NCBI GenBank assembly: GCA_015179025.1
Contig: WHUX01000045.1
Span: 1-64,000, forward strand
DNA: 64,000 nucleotides
Origin: Terfezia claveryi
Lineage: Eukaryota; Ascomycota; Pezizomycetes; Pezizales; Pezizaceae
Direction of reading: 5' to 3'
The notes under the pieces are model-generated. The model searched no databases. It saw only the letters and a program-made list of their open reading frames with translations, and was not told where the DNA came from. The position numbers and the translations under genes are program-made. Positions 33,961-45,967 of this stretch are shown in pieces. How positions within the stretch are numbered: the first letter of the stretch is position 1; every line of letters starts with the position of its first letter.

Positions 33961-36810
33961 GAAGCCTTGAAGAAGTACTTGGAAGAAAACCTCAACAAGA
34001 GCTTCATTCGCCACAGCTCCTCACCAGCGGGTGCCCCTGTGCTTTTCATGAAGAAATCGGACGGCTCTCTCCGGTTGTGCGTCGATTACCGGGGTCTAAA
34101 CGAGATAACGGTCAAAAACAGGTACCCCCTACCCCTAATTCAGGAGACATTAGCCAGGCTCTCCAAGGCCAAATGGTTCACCAAACTGGATTTAAGAGGG
34201 GCTTACAACCTGGTACGGATCGCCGAGGGGGAGGAGTGGAAAACTGCCTTCCGGACGCAATATGGCCATTTTGAGTATAATGTGATGCCTTTCGGCTTAA
34301 CCAACGCCCCCGCCTCTTTTCGGCACTTTATCAATGATACTCTGCGGGACTTTCTGGACGTATTCTGCACCGCCTACCTGGACGATATCCTCATTTACTC
34401 GGATACCCTAGCAGAACACAAGATCCACGTCCGACAAGTGCTGGAGAAGCTGGAGGGAGCTGGGTTATATCTGAAGCCGGAAAAATGCGAGTTCCATATG
34501 CAGAAGGTCAAGTATCTGGGGCTAATTATCACCACGGAGGGCATCCAGATGGACCCTGCGAAGGTTGCTGCGATCCAGGAGTGGGAAACTCCAGCCAACC
34601 TCAAGGATGTGCAGGCCTTCCTGGGTTTTGCTAACTTCTATCGCCGGTTCATTCTGGGATATTCGAAGATCGTGGCACCACTGACAGCATTAACCAAGAC
34701 CAAGGGCATGGAAAAGGGCCAACGCTTCCAGTGGGGTCTGGAAGCCCAATCTGCCTTCGAGAAACTCAAGGAAGCCTTCTGCTCAGCCCCGATCCTGGCC
34801 CACTTCGACCCCGACAGCGAGTGCATCGTAGAAACAGATGCCTCCGACTATGTGTCCGCCGGAATCCTGTCCCAGTATGTGAACGGCATCCTCCACCCAG
34901 TGGCATACTTCTCAAAAAAGCACTCTCCGGCGGAGTGTAATTATGAAATCTATGATAAGGAGTTAATGGCCATTGTGCGAGCATTCGAGGAGTGGAGGCC
35001 ACACCTGGAGTCAGCCAAGGGGATCATTGAGGTGCTATCTGATCATAAGAATCTTGAGTACTTCACCACCACTAAGCTGCTGAACTGACGGCAGGCTAGG
35101 TGGTCGGAGTTCTTATCTCGATTCAACTTCAAGATCAAGTATCGGCCTGAAAAGGCGGGCGGTAAGCCGGATGCACTAACCAGGAGATCAGGAGATCTCC
35201 CTAAAGGGGGGGATGAAAGGCTAAAATACCAAAATCAGGTGGTATTGAAGCCCGAAAACCTTGATCTAGCGGCCAATGTCCTTGCTGAAGCTGAGGCTAA
35301 TGCTGAAGCTGAGGCTAATGCTGAAGCTGAGGCTAATGCTGAAGCTGAGGCTAATGCTGAAGCGGAGGCTGAGGCGAGAGCTGACCTCCGACAACTGGTG
35401 AGACAGGCATACGAGGATGACCCCCTGGCCAAGGAAATTATCGCCGCAGTGGATTCCGGCCAGCGCCGCCACCCCAAAATCTCCCTGGCCGAGTGCACCG
35501 TCCAGGAAGGCCTCCTATACCACTGGGAACAGCTCTATATACCAGAGGGAGGAGGGTTACGCCTGAGGCTGATCGAGGAACACCACGATACCCTGGTGGC
35601 GGGTCAGCCTGGAGTGGCCAAGACATTAGAGCTTCTGGCCAGGGAATACACCTGGATTGACCAGCGGAAGGAAGTGGAGCGATACATACGGAACTGCCAT
35701 GTTTGCAAGCGTGCTAAGCCTGTCCGCCATGCCCCGTACGGGACCCTGAAACCTCTGGAGATTCCGGATCGGCCCTGGCTGCACCTTACCATGGATTTCG
35801 TGACAGGATTGCCGGAAGACTCGGGGTTCAACGCCATCCTGATGGTGGTCGATCGGTTGACAAAGATGAGGCATGTTATACCTTGCCGGGATACCTGCTC
35901 TGCCCCAGAGTTAGCCAACCTCTACCTCAATAATGTATTCCGGTATCACGGCCTCCCTGAATCGATCGTGTCGGACCGTGGCCCTCAGTTCACCTCGGAC
36001 TTTTGGAGAGCCTTCTGCGAGCTTCTGGGGATTAAAGTGCGCTTGTTAACGGCATATCACCTCCAGACGGACGGCCAATCGGAGAGAATGAACGCCATCA
36101 TGGAGCAGTATCTGCGGGCCTTCGTCAACTACCAGCAGGATAACTGGGTTTCGTTGCTGGCAACCTGTGAATTCGCCGCCAACAACCAATTCTCGGAGTC
36201 CTTGAAAACCTCCCCCTTCCTGGCTAATTACGGCTGGCACCCCCGGTTCGTGGATGCCCTAGGGCCCCTGCAAAAAGCTCACCCCCCAGCTAAGGAGTTT
36301 GCGGTTGGAATCGCTGAACTCCACCATACCCTGAAAGCCGAGCTGGGATATGCGCAGGCCCGGCAAGCTGAGTATGCCAATGGATCAAGGTTGCCAGCCC
36401 CCCGATACCAGCCAGGAGACAAGGTTTGGCTCTCCAGCCGCCATTTCCGGACAGAACGCCCTTCTCGCAAGCTTGACCATAAGTTCCTGGGTCCCTTCGA
36501 AGTGCTGGGGGCCGTGGGCACTCACGCTTACCACCTGAGGTTCCCCAGAGACATCAAACGCCACCCAGTTGTCCATGTCTCCGAGATCGAGCCCTCCGCG
36601 GATGACCCTCTCCCCGGCCAGAAACACCCTCCACCTCCCCCCGTGGTTATCGAAGGTGAGGAGGAATGGGAGGTAGAGGAAGTGCTGGACTCCCGAAGAA
36701 GGTATGGGCACCTGCAATATAAGGTCAAATGGCTGGGAGATGAGGAGACGACCTGGCAACCAGCGGAGGACCTGGAAAACGCACAGGACTTGGTCACCCT
36801 GTTCCACTAG
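33943..36810 (+). CDS. pol: Gyp-C copy 2 pol: RT, RNase H, integrase, chromodomain (one internal stop)
   Basis: The best-preserved coding region in the window: 956 codons in one frame, interrupted by a TGA at 35086-35088 where CGA (Arg) is expected. It reads reverse transcriptase with intact YLDD (34375-34386), then RNase H ([11 protein letters not shown] near 34831). A linker of 18 bp repeats encoding Ala-Glu-Ala-Asn units lies at 35284-35380. The integrase zinc-binding domain has HH, Gln at 35605-35607 where His is expected, and CHVC. The integrase core has [15 protein letters not shown] and QTDGQSERM, and the chromodomain [12 protein letters not shown] lies at 36655-36800. The enzyme copies RNA to DNA and integrates it; the chromodomain probably targets silent chromatin. 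Activity needs readthrough or help in trans. Confidence 0.9.
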
Positions 36811-36959
36811 CGTTACCCCCGGAAGCCTCGCCCTGCCCAATGATGTTCTTGTCGTCCTGGAGTTGGTTATTGGTTTAGTCGCCTGTTTTGTTTGTTTGTT
36901 TTTGTCTTGCCTTTCGCCTTGTCTTTCGTCGCTGGGGCTCCGAGCCTAAAGGGGGATAG

Positions 36960-37611
36960 TGTCACAACCGTCCTTTCCTAGCCGGGTTTGAGAGTCAGAC
37001 GGGATTCCGTCCGACTCTCGTTATTGTTGATTGTAGTCTTGATTTGACACTCGAACAGGCTTGTTCGGGTGTCGTCGATGGGTGATTGTTATCTTAGCTT
37101 CCGAGATAGGAATCTCAGGAAGCTTATTCCTTCCACGGCCTTGGCCTGGAATCATGTATATATATCTTCGTCCCTCCGCCCTCTCGTTGGATCCCCATCC
37201 AACATCTTGTATACACAATACAGGACCTTGCTTCCCCCAGCGCTTGTGCACCTCCCTTGTGCACATCCTTGTCTCGAACAAACAACTCTGCAGTACAGCT
37301 GCCTCCCTTGACACACGCGGCAACTGCCTCCGCGTGTCTCGTGTCTCTTGCCTCTTGCCTCTTGTCTCTTGTCTCTTGCCTCTTGCCTCTTGCCTCTTGT
37401 CTCTTGCCTCTTGCATCTTGCCTCTTGCCTCTTGCCTCTTGCCCTTGCCCCCATCTCAGTCTCCCCCTGGTCACACACGTAGCGTTCCTACGTGTGTCTT
37501 ACCCTAGCCTTTTCCCCGATCACACACGTAGCGCTCCTACGTGTGCGATTGCCCCTTGCCACTTCCCCGGCGTACCCCTTGGTCGCCTTGTCCCCCAGAG
37601 CCCTCGTTACA
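36960..37611 (+). repeat. Gyp-C copy 2 3' LTR
   Basis: 652 bp, nearly identical to 31226-31876; most differences are transitions. It is preceded by the purine tract AAAGGGGGATAG. Confidence 0.93.
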
Positions 37612-38054
37612 TGCTACATGTGTGATCTGGGGAAAGGCTAGGGTAAGACACATGTTGGAACGCTACGCGTGTGACCAGGGGGAGGCTGAGACGGGGGGCA
37701 AGGGCAAGAGGCAAGAGAGGCAGAGGGCAAGTGATACGAGACACGTGGAAGCAGTTGCCGCATATGTCAAGGGAGGCAGCTGGGCTGCAAAGACAAGGCG
37801 AGGAGGTGCACAAGGGAGATGCACCAACGTAGAGGGAAGCAAGGCCCTGTATTGGATATACAAGACGTTGGATGGGGATCCAACGAGAGGGCAGAGAGAG
37901 CAAGCTATATATACAGGCAGGCTTCCTTCCTAGCCAAGGTCACCGGAAGGAATAAGGTTCCCGAGACCCCTTATCTCGGGAACTGAGATAACCACAATAT
38001 TCAATAGGAAATAACAGTAATAACGTACCAGGCTAGGGAGGGATGGTTGTGACA
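37612..38054 (-). repeat. Gyp-C copy 1 5' LTR, second fragment
   Basis: It continues 31143-31225 and matches 25639-26012. It ends GTGACA at 38054, followed by the target duplication GACTC. Confidence 0.88.
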
Positions 38055-38640
38055 GACTCTTAGAAAAGAGATAAACTAAAAGGACTAACTTGTAGACTGA
38101 AATAAAAGAGACTTGTAAATAATTTCCAAATACCGTATGGAGAGAGATGAACTTAAATTGACTATAACTTGTAGACTGGAATAAGGAGACTTATAAATAA
38201 CTTCCAGGAAAATTGACGATTTCACCCTTAAGTGAATTCGTAGAATAGTAACTCGAAGAAGGCCTCCATAGCCTCATATGTCTCTTCACCCTCCTTTCTC
38301 CATCCCAGTTTATCAAGTTCTTCCCAGCTGCTCTTCTCCTCCAAAAGGACTCTGCAAGGTCGATCAAAATATGGGCATCAGAAGACGATGTGTTCTCCTG
38401 TCTCAATAGGATATCCACATAGGCAACAGCCATGCAGAATGGACTTAATATACCAATAGGACATGTCCTACTAGAAGGCCCCTCCGTTTGTGTCCTCAGA
38501 GATACTAGCTTCATATATCAGTAAAGCGGAGTCATAGGAATATACATGCAGTCATCCTTCAGAAATAGGAGAACATATAACCTTCGACTGGCTATGCTTC
38601 AACCACATCAGAAAGACCCTTTTAGGACCGAAACACAGTT
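38055..38640 (-). pseudogene. LINE ORF2 C-terminal end and 3' UTR, minus strand
   Basis: On the minus strand one frame reads HGCCLCGYPIETGEHIVF, then a TGA in place of Trp, then CPYFDRPCRVLLEEKSSWEEL, ending at a TAA (38228-38230). This C-x2-C, H, C pattern is the zinc-binding tail that closes ORF2 of Tad-like LINEs. The 3' UTR (38055-38227) contains a 42 bp direct repeat (about 38088 and 38166). After removal of the Gyp-C nest it joins 19588-19376 and the poly(A) at 19357. Upstream ORF2 domains were not recognised, so this is a 5'-truncated or decayed copy. Confidence 0.6.
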
Positions 38641-38879
38641 GAGAGGATCTTGACAAGCCAGAGTGGACCAAGGAAGGGGAGGAAACCTATGAGGCCACAG
38701 AGGTCTTCTTCTAGCTGCCCTACTACGAGCTCACATAGAGGGCAATTTCGACAACTTTATAATTTTCCTTAGTCTCAATTATTTATTTGCTAAGTCTTTA
38801 GTCCACTAGTTTATTATTTCTTCAGTTTATATATGGTTTAATATTACTTTCCAGTTAATCATCTCCTTCATTCACACTT

Positions 38880-39097
38880 GGCTTGGTTAGGGCTCGAAGC
38901 TCAGTCAGGCCTTCGGGTCATTGGCTAGTCCATTGATAATACTATGGGGCCTTATCTCGAATTTTGTATTTATTCTACATGGGTCTGGCAGATTAATTTG
39001 CCTTACTAATGAATCCATCAAGTTTCTGTGTGGCTCCTCATGGCCCCTCTAATAGGCCATATGGGAGTAACAAGTATTTTTTTTTTAAAAAAAAAAA
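38880..39097 (+). mobile_element. LINE 3' end, plus strand
   Basis: Homologous, inverted, to 19376-19588: shared GGGTCATTGGCTAGTCCATT and the stretch ending near GGAGTAACAAGTATTTT. It ends in an A tract at 39087-39097. It is a second, plus-strand copy of the same LINE tail; no coding part is attached. Confidence 0.55.
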
Positions 39098-40552
39098 CCA
39101 CTATATATGCAATATTAGCCCCTTTCTCACCTAGATATTCAACCAGCCATATATCTACTATTTACCCCTTCCCCAGCTGGAAGCTGGACATTTAAACTGT
39201 TATTTAGCCTATTACCCTACAGCTTGACATACAACCACCTAGCTATATGCCAGGTTTATTTTTTCATACCTACTCCTTATATTTACCCTTAGCTCACCAA
39301 TGCAGAAGTTTTGATTTCTTTATTTTATGTTTACTTCTTTCTCTCACAGAGATTATATTCAATAGTGGTCATAAATTTCTAAACCATAGTAATGGGGTAC
39401 ATTTCGTATGACTGTGTCATTTTTCTCATATTCTGTCTATTTCAAGAGAAACCTAAATTTATCTTGAGGAACTTGAGCTTCATGCCTAAGGTTCAAAGTG
39501 TTCCTTCCCAGTCTGCAGTGAAACATTATACTAGTGCTTCTAATGTCATTTATCATAGCCAGCTTAAGACTATATCTTTTGCAGGTTAGCTTTTGCTTAT
39601 GGGGAGGCAGGGGGCAGCTCGAACCAGCCATATCTCTCTATACATATCTATATCCACCTCTATTCTACCTTCCACTTGTTAATAAAGCCTTCAAATTAAG
39701 ATTGATCTACTTTGCAACAAGCCTACTTATGTCTACCTGCTACTATTCTCAATGACAATTAGATTGAGATCTGGACTGTATTCCTTACATGGGCACCATC
39801 CAACCAGAATCACTTCTAGTCCATGAATAGTATGACCAATACCTTGCTCTCTTATCCTTAGCAATAAGAAAGGATCCCAAGGTAAAGGGGCAAAACAATG
39901 GGGCTCATTTTCGAGTAATTCATTGGTTATTATACTCTAAGGAGCAGGCTATAAGCATCAAGCTTTTTTTGATTTCTTAATTCAAATTTTCTCCTGATAC
40001 AGTATACTGTCATATTCTTTTTGCTGAGTGTGAAGATTAACTCACTCATATATTGAGTTTGTTTATTTGTTGGTACAGTCACAGTTTTGTATGCAATGTG
40101 AATTGTAATGATTGTGTTATATTCAAGTATGTAATGGATAATACCTGAATAACCTGCCTCTATTCCATATCACCAGACCCTAGTAGCTCTTAAGATACTT
40201 ACTTCATATGGACATACTTGATACCTTGCTCACACTCATGTCATTGCTTCATGGTATGCTTCACTTATATGGTGTACTTCATACTCATATCGTGGCTTCA
40301 TGCCTAGCAACAGCTTGCCGTAGACGTGTCTTTCTTCTTCTCCTTTAGATGTATGCTTATATATGTATATAGATCTCGTTCATATTCCTACTTGTTCAAT
40401 ATAACTAAGTCATTACTGTATTAATTTGCAGGTAAGAATACTGTCTTATTTACAAACAGGCGGTCGGAGGAGCTATGAATTTACTGTCTTATAAAAGAAT
40501 TTCCTAGGAAAAAAAAAAATTCTGGAACAACCAATAGTGGTATAATTGGTAT
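39098..40552. other. No gene recognised
   Basis: About 1.45 kb of AT-rich sequence with short frames only. I see no domain motif, terminal repeat or RNA gene. It ends at the target duplication GGTAT of Gyp-B copy 2. Confidence 0.45.
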
Positions 40553-41044
40553 TGTAACGGCGTAAGTTGATGGCTGTGGCTATAACTAAAGACGTGACTC
40601 CAAGGAGCTCACGAAGATGAAACTATAACCATAGATTGGAGTATCAGGACAAAAGGCAGAGTCTGTATTACCAAGGTTATAATACAAGACGTTGTGTAAG
40701 GAACAAGAACAAGAAACGACAACTAAGGCTTCCTATATACACGATTGCCATGGCCAAAGGAGTGGCGCCCGACTAACTTGACGTCACCTGCGATCGCAGG
40801 TGATACTCCGCGATCCACCTCTCTAATCCCTTCTAGTATTAAGACACTCGAACAAGCCTGCTGACACTCGAACAAGCCTGTTCAGGTGTCAAATACTTCG
40901 CAAGTAAATTCAAATACCGTGCTGACACTCGAACAAGCCTGTTCGGATGTCAAATAGCTCGCAAGTAAATTCAAATACCATGCTGACACTCGAACAAGCC
41001 TGTTCGGGTGTCAAATAGCTCGCAAGTAAATTAACGCCGTGACA
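40553..41044 (-). repeat. Gyp-B copy 2 3' LTR
   Basis: 492 bp, inverted relative to copy 1, with the same array of 28 bp palindromes at about 40860-41015. Confidence 0.92.
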
Positions 41045-41078
41045 ATATCCCCTCCTTATGGCCGAAGTCCCTTATGGC

Positions 41079-44000
41079 TTAGTCTTCGTCTTCCGGTATT
41101 GGTCCTGGTTTGCTTGGATTTCGCCTGTAGAAGTCATCAATAGCCTTGATTTTGTTGATGTTTGTTGCCGGTTCCCAGTCTGGTCTTTCAAACCCTACCC
41201 ATTTCACTAAGTACTCTAATTTCTTCCTCCGAAGACGAGAATCCAAGATTTCTTCCACATGCCACTCTTCCTCATTATCAACTATCACTGGTGGAGGTGA
41301 GGGATTGTATTGCCCAGGTAGGGGATTATTGTTTGCCGGGTCGAGAAGTGAAACATGCTGAACTCAATGATAATGCACACTAGCGGGGAAGTCGAGTTTG
41401 TATGTATAGGGGGATATGACCTTTGTGATCTTGTAGGGGCCAATCCATTTATGGTCGAGCTTTCTACTTGGCAGTTGTGTTGTAATGTGCTGGCTATTAA
41501 ACCAAACCAGATCTCCCTCCTTGAATACTGGAGCATTATCTCGTCCTTTGTCTGCTTGCTCCTGTTGCCGTCCCTGCACCCTAGCCATCTCGTTTTGTAA
41601 GTGTTCTGTAATTTCCTTGATCTTCCCAGCCACCTCTATAGCACTCCGCTCATCAGGTCGTATGGGCTTTTCCTCGAAATCAAATTGCCATAGTGGGTCA
41701 TAACTATAATTCGCAAGAAGGAAAATGACCTAGTTGTTTCAGAAGCTTACTTATTAGCTGCAAACTCGGCGAGATGCAACCAGTTCTCCCAGTCATCCTG
41801 CAAATAATTAATATACACCCATAAATATTGTTCTAGAGTGGGATTGACTCGTTCGGTCTGGCCGTCAGTTTGAGGGTGAAACGGTGTGGACAGGAGAAGT
41901 TGAATCTTAAGTACTTGACAGAGAGCTTTCGAAAAGTGAGAGATGAATTGAGACCCACGGTCTGACACAATTGTTCTAGGAAGACCATGGAGGCGGAAGA
42001 TATGCCGAGCATATACATCTGCTAATTGCTCTGCAGTAGTGGTATCACGACAGGGAATAAAGTACCGCATTTTAGTTAGTCGACCTACTACTACCAAAAT
42101 TGCGTTGTATCCATTTGAACAGGGTAGCCCAATAATGAAATCCATGGAGATATCTTGCCAAGTACCTTGGGGAATTACGAGTGGTCGAAGAATGCTATAT
42201 GGGGCATGTCGTATCGTTCATGCACGTTGATAGAGGTGACAATTGCGTACATACTGATCAACATCCTTATGCATTTTTGGCCAATAATATTGTCGCGAGA
42301 TAAGCTCAAGTGTCTTGGATTGCCCTGGATGCCCCGCTGCTGGGATATCGTGATGGTCCTGAATTAGACGTAACTTTAGAGGCATATAATTTGGTACATA
42401 TATCCGCCTACGATATTTTAGCTTTCCATTATCCTCTTCACATTCAGCTAGCGAGATGTCCTTAGATCGCTTCTCTCCTTGTTGCAACTTAGCTAATGTC
42501 TTTCTTGGCAGTGGATCAACTTCAAAACTCCTATTAAACAAGTCCTCTAGTTCCAGCTCTTCTACTGTCGCATTGATTGTTAAATTGTGAGGTTTGAGAA
42601 TGACTTGATTTTGAAACCTTATACGTTCATCTCCTTCCTTTGTAAGGTCTCCTGACCTTCTTGTTAATGCATCTGGTTTTCCCCCTGCTTTACCTGGATG
42701 GTAAACTATCTTGAAGTTGAAGCGGGAGAGAAATTCTGACCATCGAGCTTGATGGCGGTTGAGGAGCTTTGTTGACATAAAGTATTCTAGATTTTTGTGA
42801 TCTCAGATTACTTTAATTGGATGGGGGGTGGATTCCAATTCAGCTAGCCATTCTTCGAAGCATCGGATAATAGCCATTATTTCCTTATCATAAATCTCAT
42901 AGTTGCATTCAGTTGGTGAGTACTTCTTAGAGAAGTAAGCAACAGGGTGAAGTATGCTATTATCGTCATATTGCGAAAGAATTCCAGCAGAAACGTAGTT
43001 TGATGCATCTGTTTCTACTATAATTTCATGGTCGGGATCAAAATGCTGGAGAACGGGAGCGGAAGTAAACGCTGTTTTAAGGTTTTGGAACGCCTTCTGG
43101 CATTCGTCGCTCCAATGCCAGGTTGTATTTTTTTTTGTTAGTTTCACAATAGGAGCCACAATCTTGGAGAAGTCTTTGATAAACCGGCAATAAAAATTGG
43201 TGAATCCTAGAAAAGCACGAGCATCATGAAGGTTAATTGGGGATTCCCAGTCCATTACGGCCTTAACTTTAGCTGGATCCATTTGTATCCCTTCTGCTGA
43301 GATAATCATGCCTAGGTAGTGGACCATGGTCTTATTAAATTCACACTTCTCGGGTTTTAGGTAGAGGCTGGCTTTTTGGAGAGCTTGCAATACCTTGGTA
43401 ACATGTGTTCAGTGTTCTTTGAGGATATCGCTATATATTAAAATATCATCAAGATAAGCCGTATAGAAATTGTCAAGGAAGGGATGGAGAACATCATTAA
43501 TAAAATGTTAGAAGCTGGCAGGAGCATTTGTGAGGCCGAAAGGCATAACTAAGGTCTCATATAAGCCATAACGAGTTCGGAACGCTGTTTTCCATTCCTC
43601 TCCTTCTGCCATCCGGATGAGGTTGTAGGCGCTTCTAATGTCAAGAGCCGTATAGTTTCGTGTCTTAGAAAGTCTAGTCAAAGTCTCTCGTATAAGGGGT
43701 AGTGGGTATCGATTCTTGATGGTACCATCATTAAGACCATGATAATCCACACAAAGATGCAAGGACCCATCCTTCTTCTTAACAAATAAGATAGGTGCAC
43801 CTACGGGAGATGAGGAGGCACGAATAAATCCTTTGGATAGGTTTTCTTCCAGCCATACTTTTAGAGCCTCTAACTCTGGTTTTGATAGGGAGTATAGAGG
43901 TCCAAAAGGGGGAGTAAATCCTTCTTTAAGAGGAATTTTATGGTCGTAAGGTCGGTGGGGGGGAGGATTTCCGCAATAGCCTTCTTAAATAAAGGAAGGA

Positions 44001-44692
44001 ATTCGTGGTATTCAGAAGGCACTAGTTCCTTGATCTTATCCTCCTCCGTCTTAGGTTGTTGTTCAGGATCTTTTAAAGCCATGTTAAGTTCATAGATAGT
44101 TGTCCAGAAGGCTGTTTCCACCTGCTTTGCTTTTTTAACTAGGCGACTAAAGGTTGATCCTGCAATAAGGGCAATTCGAGGGTTTTCTGGAACTGGAATT
44201 GAGATACCCTTTATGGTCGAGGGTTTTTCACAACAATAGTGGAGGCAAAAATCGGAGTCGAAAGTAACAGTGTTCTTAGCAAAATGATATTCACATCATG
44301 ACGTCGTAGACATGGAAGTCCTAATACTATGGGTAGTGGCCTAGTTTGGTAATATACAGTGGAAGTTCCTCTTAGTGCTGATCAATTATTAGCTTTAGCT
44401 TGCTAATATGTGTGATTCTCCCTGACTCGATTGGTCACCCATCAATGACTTCTAGTGTTCGGGGATTATTAAGTTTATAAAGGGGGAGTTGGTGATGGCT
44501 TCCAAATTCCTGGTCTATAAATGCATAACCCGTTGCTCCGCAGTCTATTAGGGCATGAGTAAGGATTCTGGAACCATTATCATTTAATTCACAACTAACT
44601 ACAAGGTGATTCCCATCTAAAAACTCTTCCTCTGAAGACTGCAAAGACGAACTGGAAATGCTTAAAGAGTCCAGAAATTTATCCTGCCTCAA
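41079..44692 (-). pseudogene. pol: Gyp-B copy 2 pol
   Basis: Protease LIDCGATGYAFID near 44550. The reverse transcriptase has [10 protein letters not shown] and an intact YLDD near 43455. The connection and RNase H domain (42803-43390, [11 protein letters not shown]) is better preserved than in copy 1. The integrase zinc-binding domain has GHPG and CHLY, so the last Cys is Tyr. The integrase core (41747-42145) has [15 protein letters not shown] and QTDGQTERV. The chromodomain EEEWHVEEILDS is at 41079-41288 and intact in its frame. Breaks lie near 44430, 43865, 43500, 43395, 42790, 42215 and 41740. Confidence 0.88.
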
Positions 44693-44718
44693 CTCAGTGC
44701 CATCTCTTTGAGGTGAGG

Positions 44719-45918
44719 CTACTCATTTGCCTGTTCCCCAACTTCTAGTCCCTTATTCGTATTTTCCATAACCGTTTCGGCAACTTGTAGAGTACGTTTT
44801 TGTACGTGTGGGCAAGTTCTAACCCCATGTCCCATTCCTCCACAATAATAGCACCTCCCTTCAGCCATTCTCTTTGCTTTTTCCTCTGGAGATATCTTCT
44901 TCCTTCCTGCAGACAAATCCATGGGCCCAGGTGAGTACCTGTAGCTGTAGAGGTAGAGGGAGTTTGGACTATTTGGGGGTTAACTGGAGCGGGAGCGGTA
45001 GGGTGTGATATCATTCGGGGCGTTGGTCCAACATGATTACGCATTTGGGTTTGTAGCGTGCGGCGACGAGTATCTAGCCTTTGGCAGACCTCCACATACT
45101 TGTTAAACTCCGTGGGCTCAGGATGTATGGCGAGGAGATCTTGTTGTAGTTGGTAGGAAAGTCCGTGCTTAGAGCTACCAACTTAGCCGTATTACTACAA
45201 CTCGTTTCATCTGCATATCGTTGAAATTCAGTAAAATAGGCAGTAACTCCCTGGCCCCCTGAATCATCATTTATAGTTTGTACTCTCGTTGGCTACTCGA
45301 TTTGGATCGCCGAATGCATTTTCGAGAATGGTAATAAGTGCTGCTAGGTTGGTTAAGTTCACCTATCGTTTTCAACATAAGGGGTAACCTAATCTAGGGC
45401 ATCTTTAGCTAAGGAATTTACTGCTAGTCGAAGTTTTGCTTGTTCGTCACTATAAGTAGCAGCCTTTAGTCGTAGTTGGGTAAGGAAAGGGCGCAGCTTA
45501 TTTCAGTCTTTTCCAGAGAATTTTTCTGGGTTGGGTATCTTCTCCGAACGACCCCCTACTTCTCCTGGTTGCAACCGAGCCAAAGTCGCATTGATAGCCC
45601 TCATATCTTCCAACTGCGTTTGAAGCTCATTAATTCCTGTCTCTTGAGTAGTTACTTCATCTCGTAACTCTTGAGTGGCTATGCGTAAGGTTGTGTCTTC
45701 TTTTGCCACGCTGTGAGTTGATTTATTAAGTTCGTTGCTTGAGTTCGTAATCTTACGACATCTTGTCGTCAGTCTGGTAGCCCTAGTAGCTGATCTAGTA
45801 GGGTAATGGTTTCATTGAGTATTCTGGTATAGTCCTAGTTTGCTGAGTTCAACGCAGTTCGCAAACGAGGAACTAGGTCGACAATAGCGGCCGGCAATTC
45901 AACAACGGGCTGAGTCAT
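44719..45918 (-). pseudogene. gag: Gyp-B copy 2 gag
   Basis: It starts MTQPVVELPAA at 45918. Arg codon 20 is intact (TGA in copy 1), but codon 28 is TAG at 45835-45837, as in copy 1. A TGA follows the GLPD segment. Frameshifts occur near 45710, 45500 and 45100. The CCHC knuckle CYYCGGMGHGVRTC is complete here. It ends EQANE near 44719. Function is lost, but the copy helps to read copy 1. Confidence 0.86.
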
Positions 45919-45967
45919 TGTTCGTAGCTAGAGGTTGCGCTCAGTAGAATGTATCGACGCAACGTAG

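Larger units (their letters stand above)
31226..37611 (+). mobile_element. Gyp-C copy 2: youngest, nearly intact chromovirus
   Basis: 6386 bp with LTRs of 651 and 652 bp that differ at only about a dozen sites. The target duplication is CGCTA/TGCTA (31221-31225 and 37612-37616, one transition). It sits inside the 5' LTR of Gyp-C copy 1, in opposite orientation. The region from reverse transcriptase to chromodomain is one frame with a single stop. Gag and protease have frameshifts. Confidence 0.93.
19589..38054 (-). mobile_element. Gyp-C copy 1: outer nested Ty3/gypsy element
   Basis: Minus-strand chromovirus with both LTRs and a perfect 5 bp target duplication GACTC (19584-19588 and 38055-38059). 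Its 3' LTR (19589-19739 plus 25639-26012) is split by Gyp-B copy 1. Its 5' LTR (31143-31225 plus 37612-38054) is split by Gyp-C copy 2. The internal region is 26013-31142. Without the two insertions it is about 6.2 kb. Confidence 0.9.

Noticed and set aside
39392..39755. Small frames in the AT-rich block 39098-40552
   Set aside because: Short, overlapping and without motif; no support for a gene.
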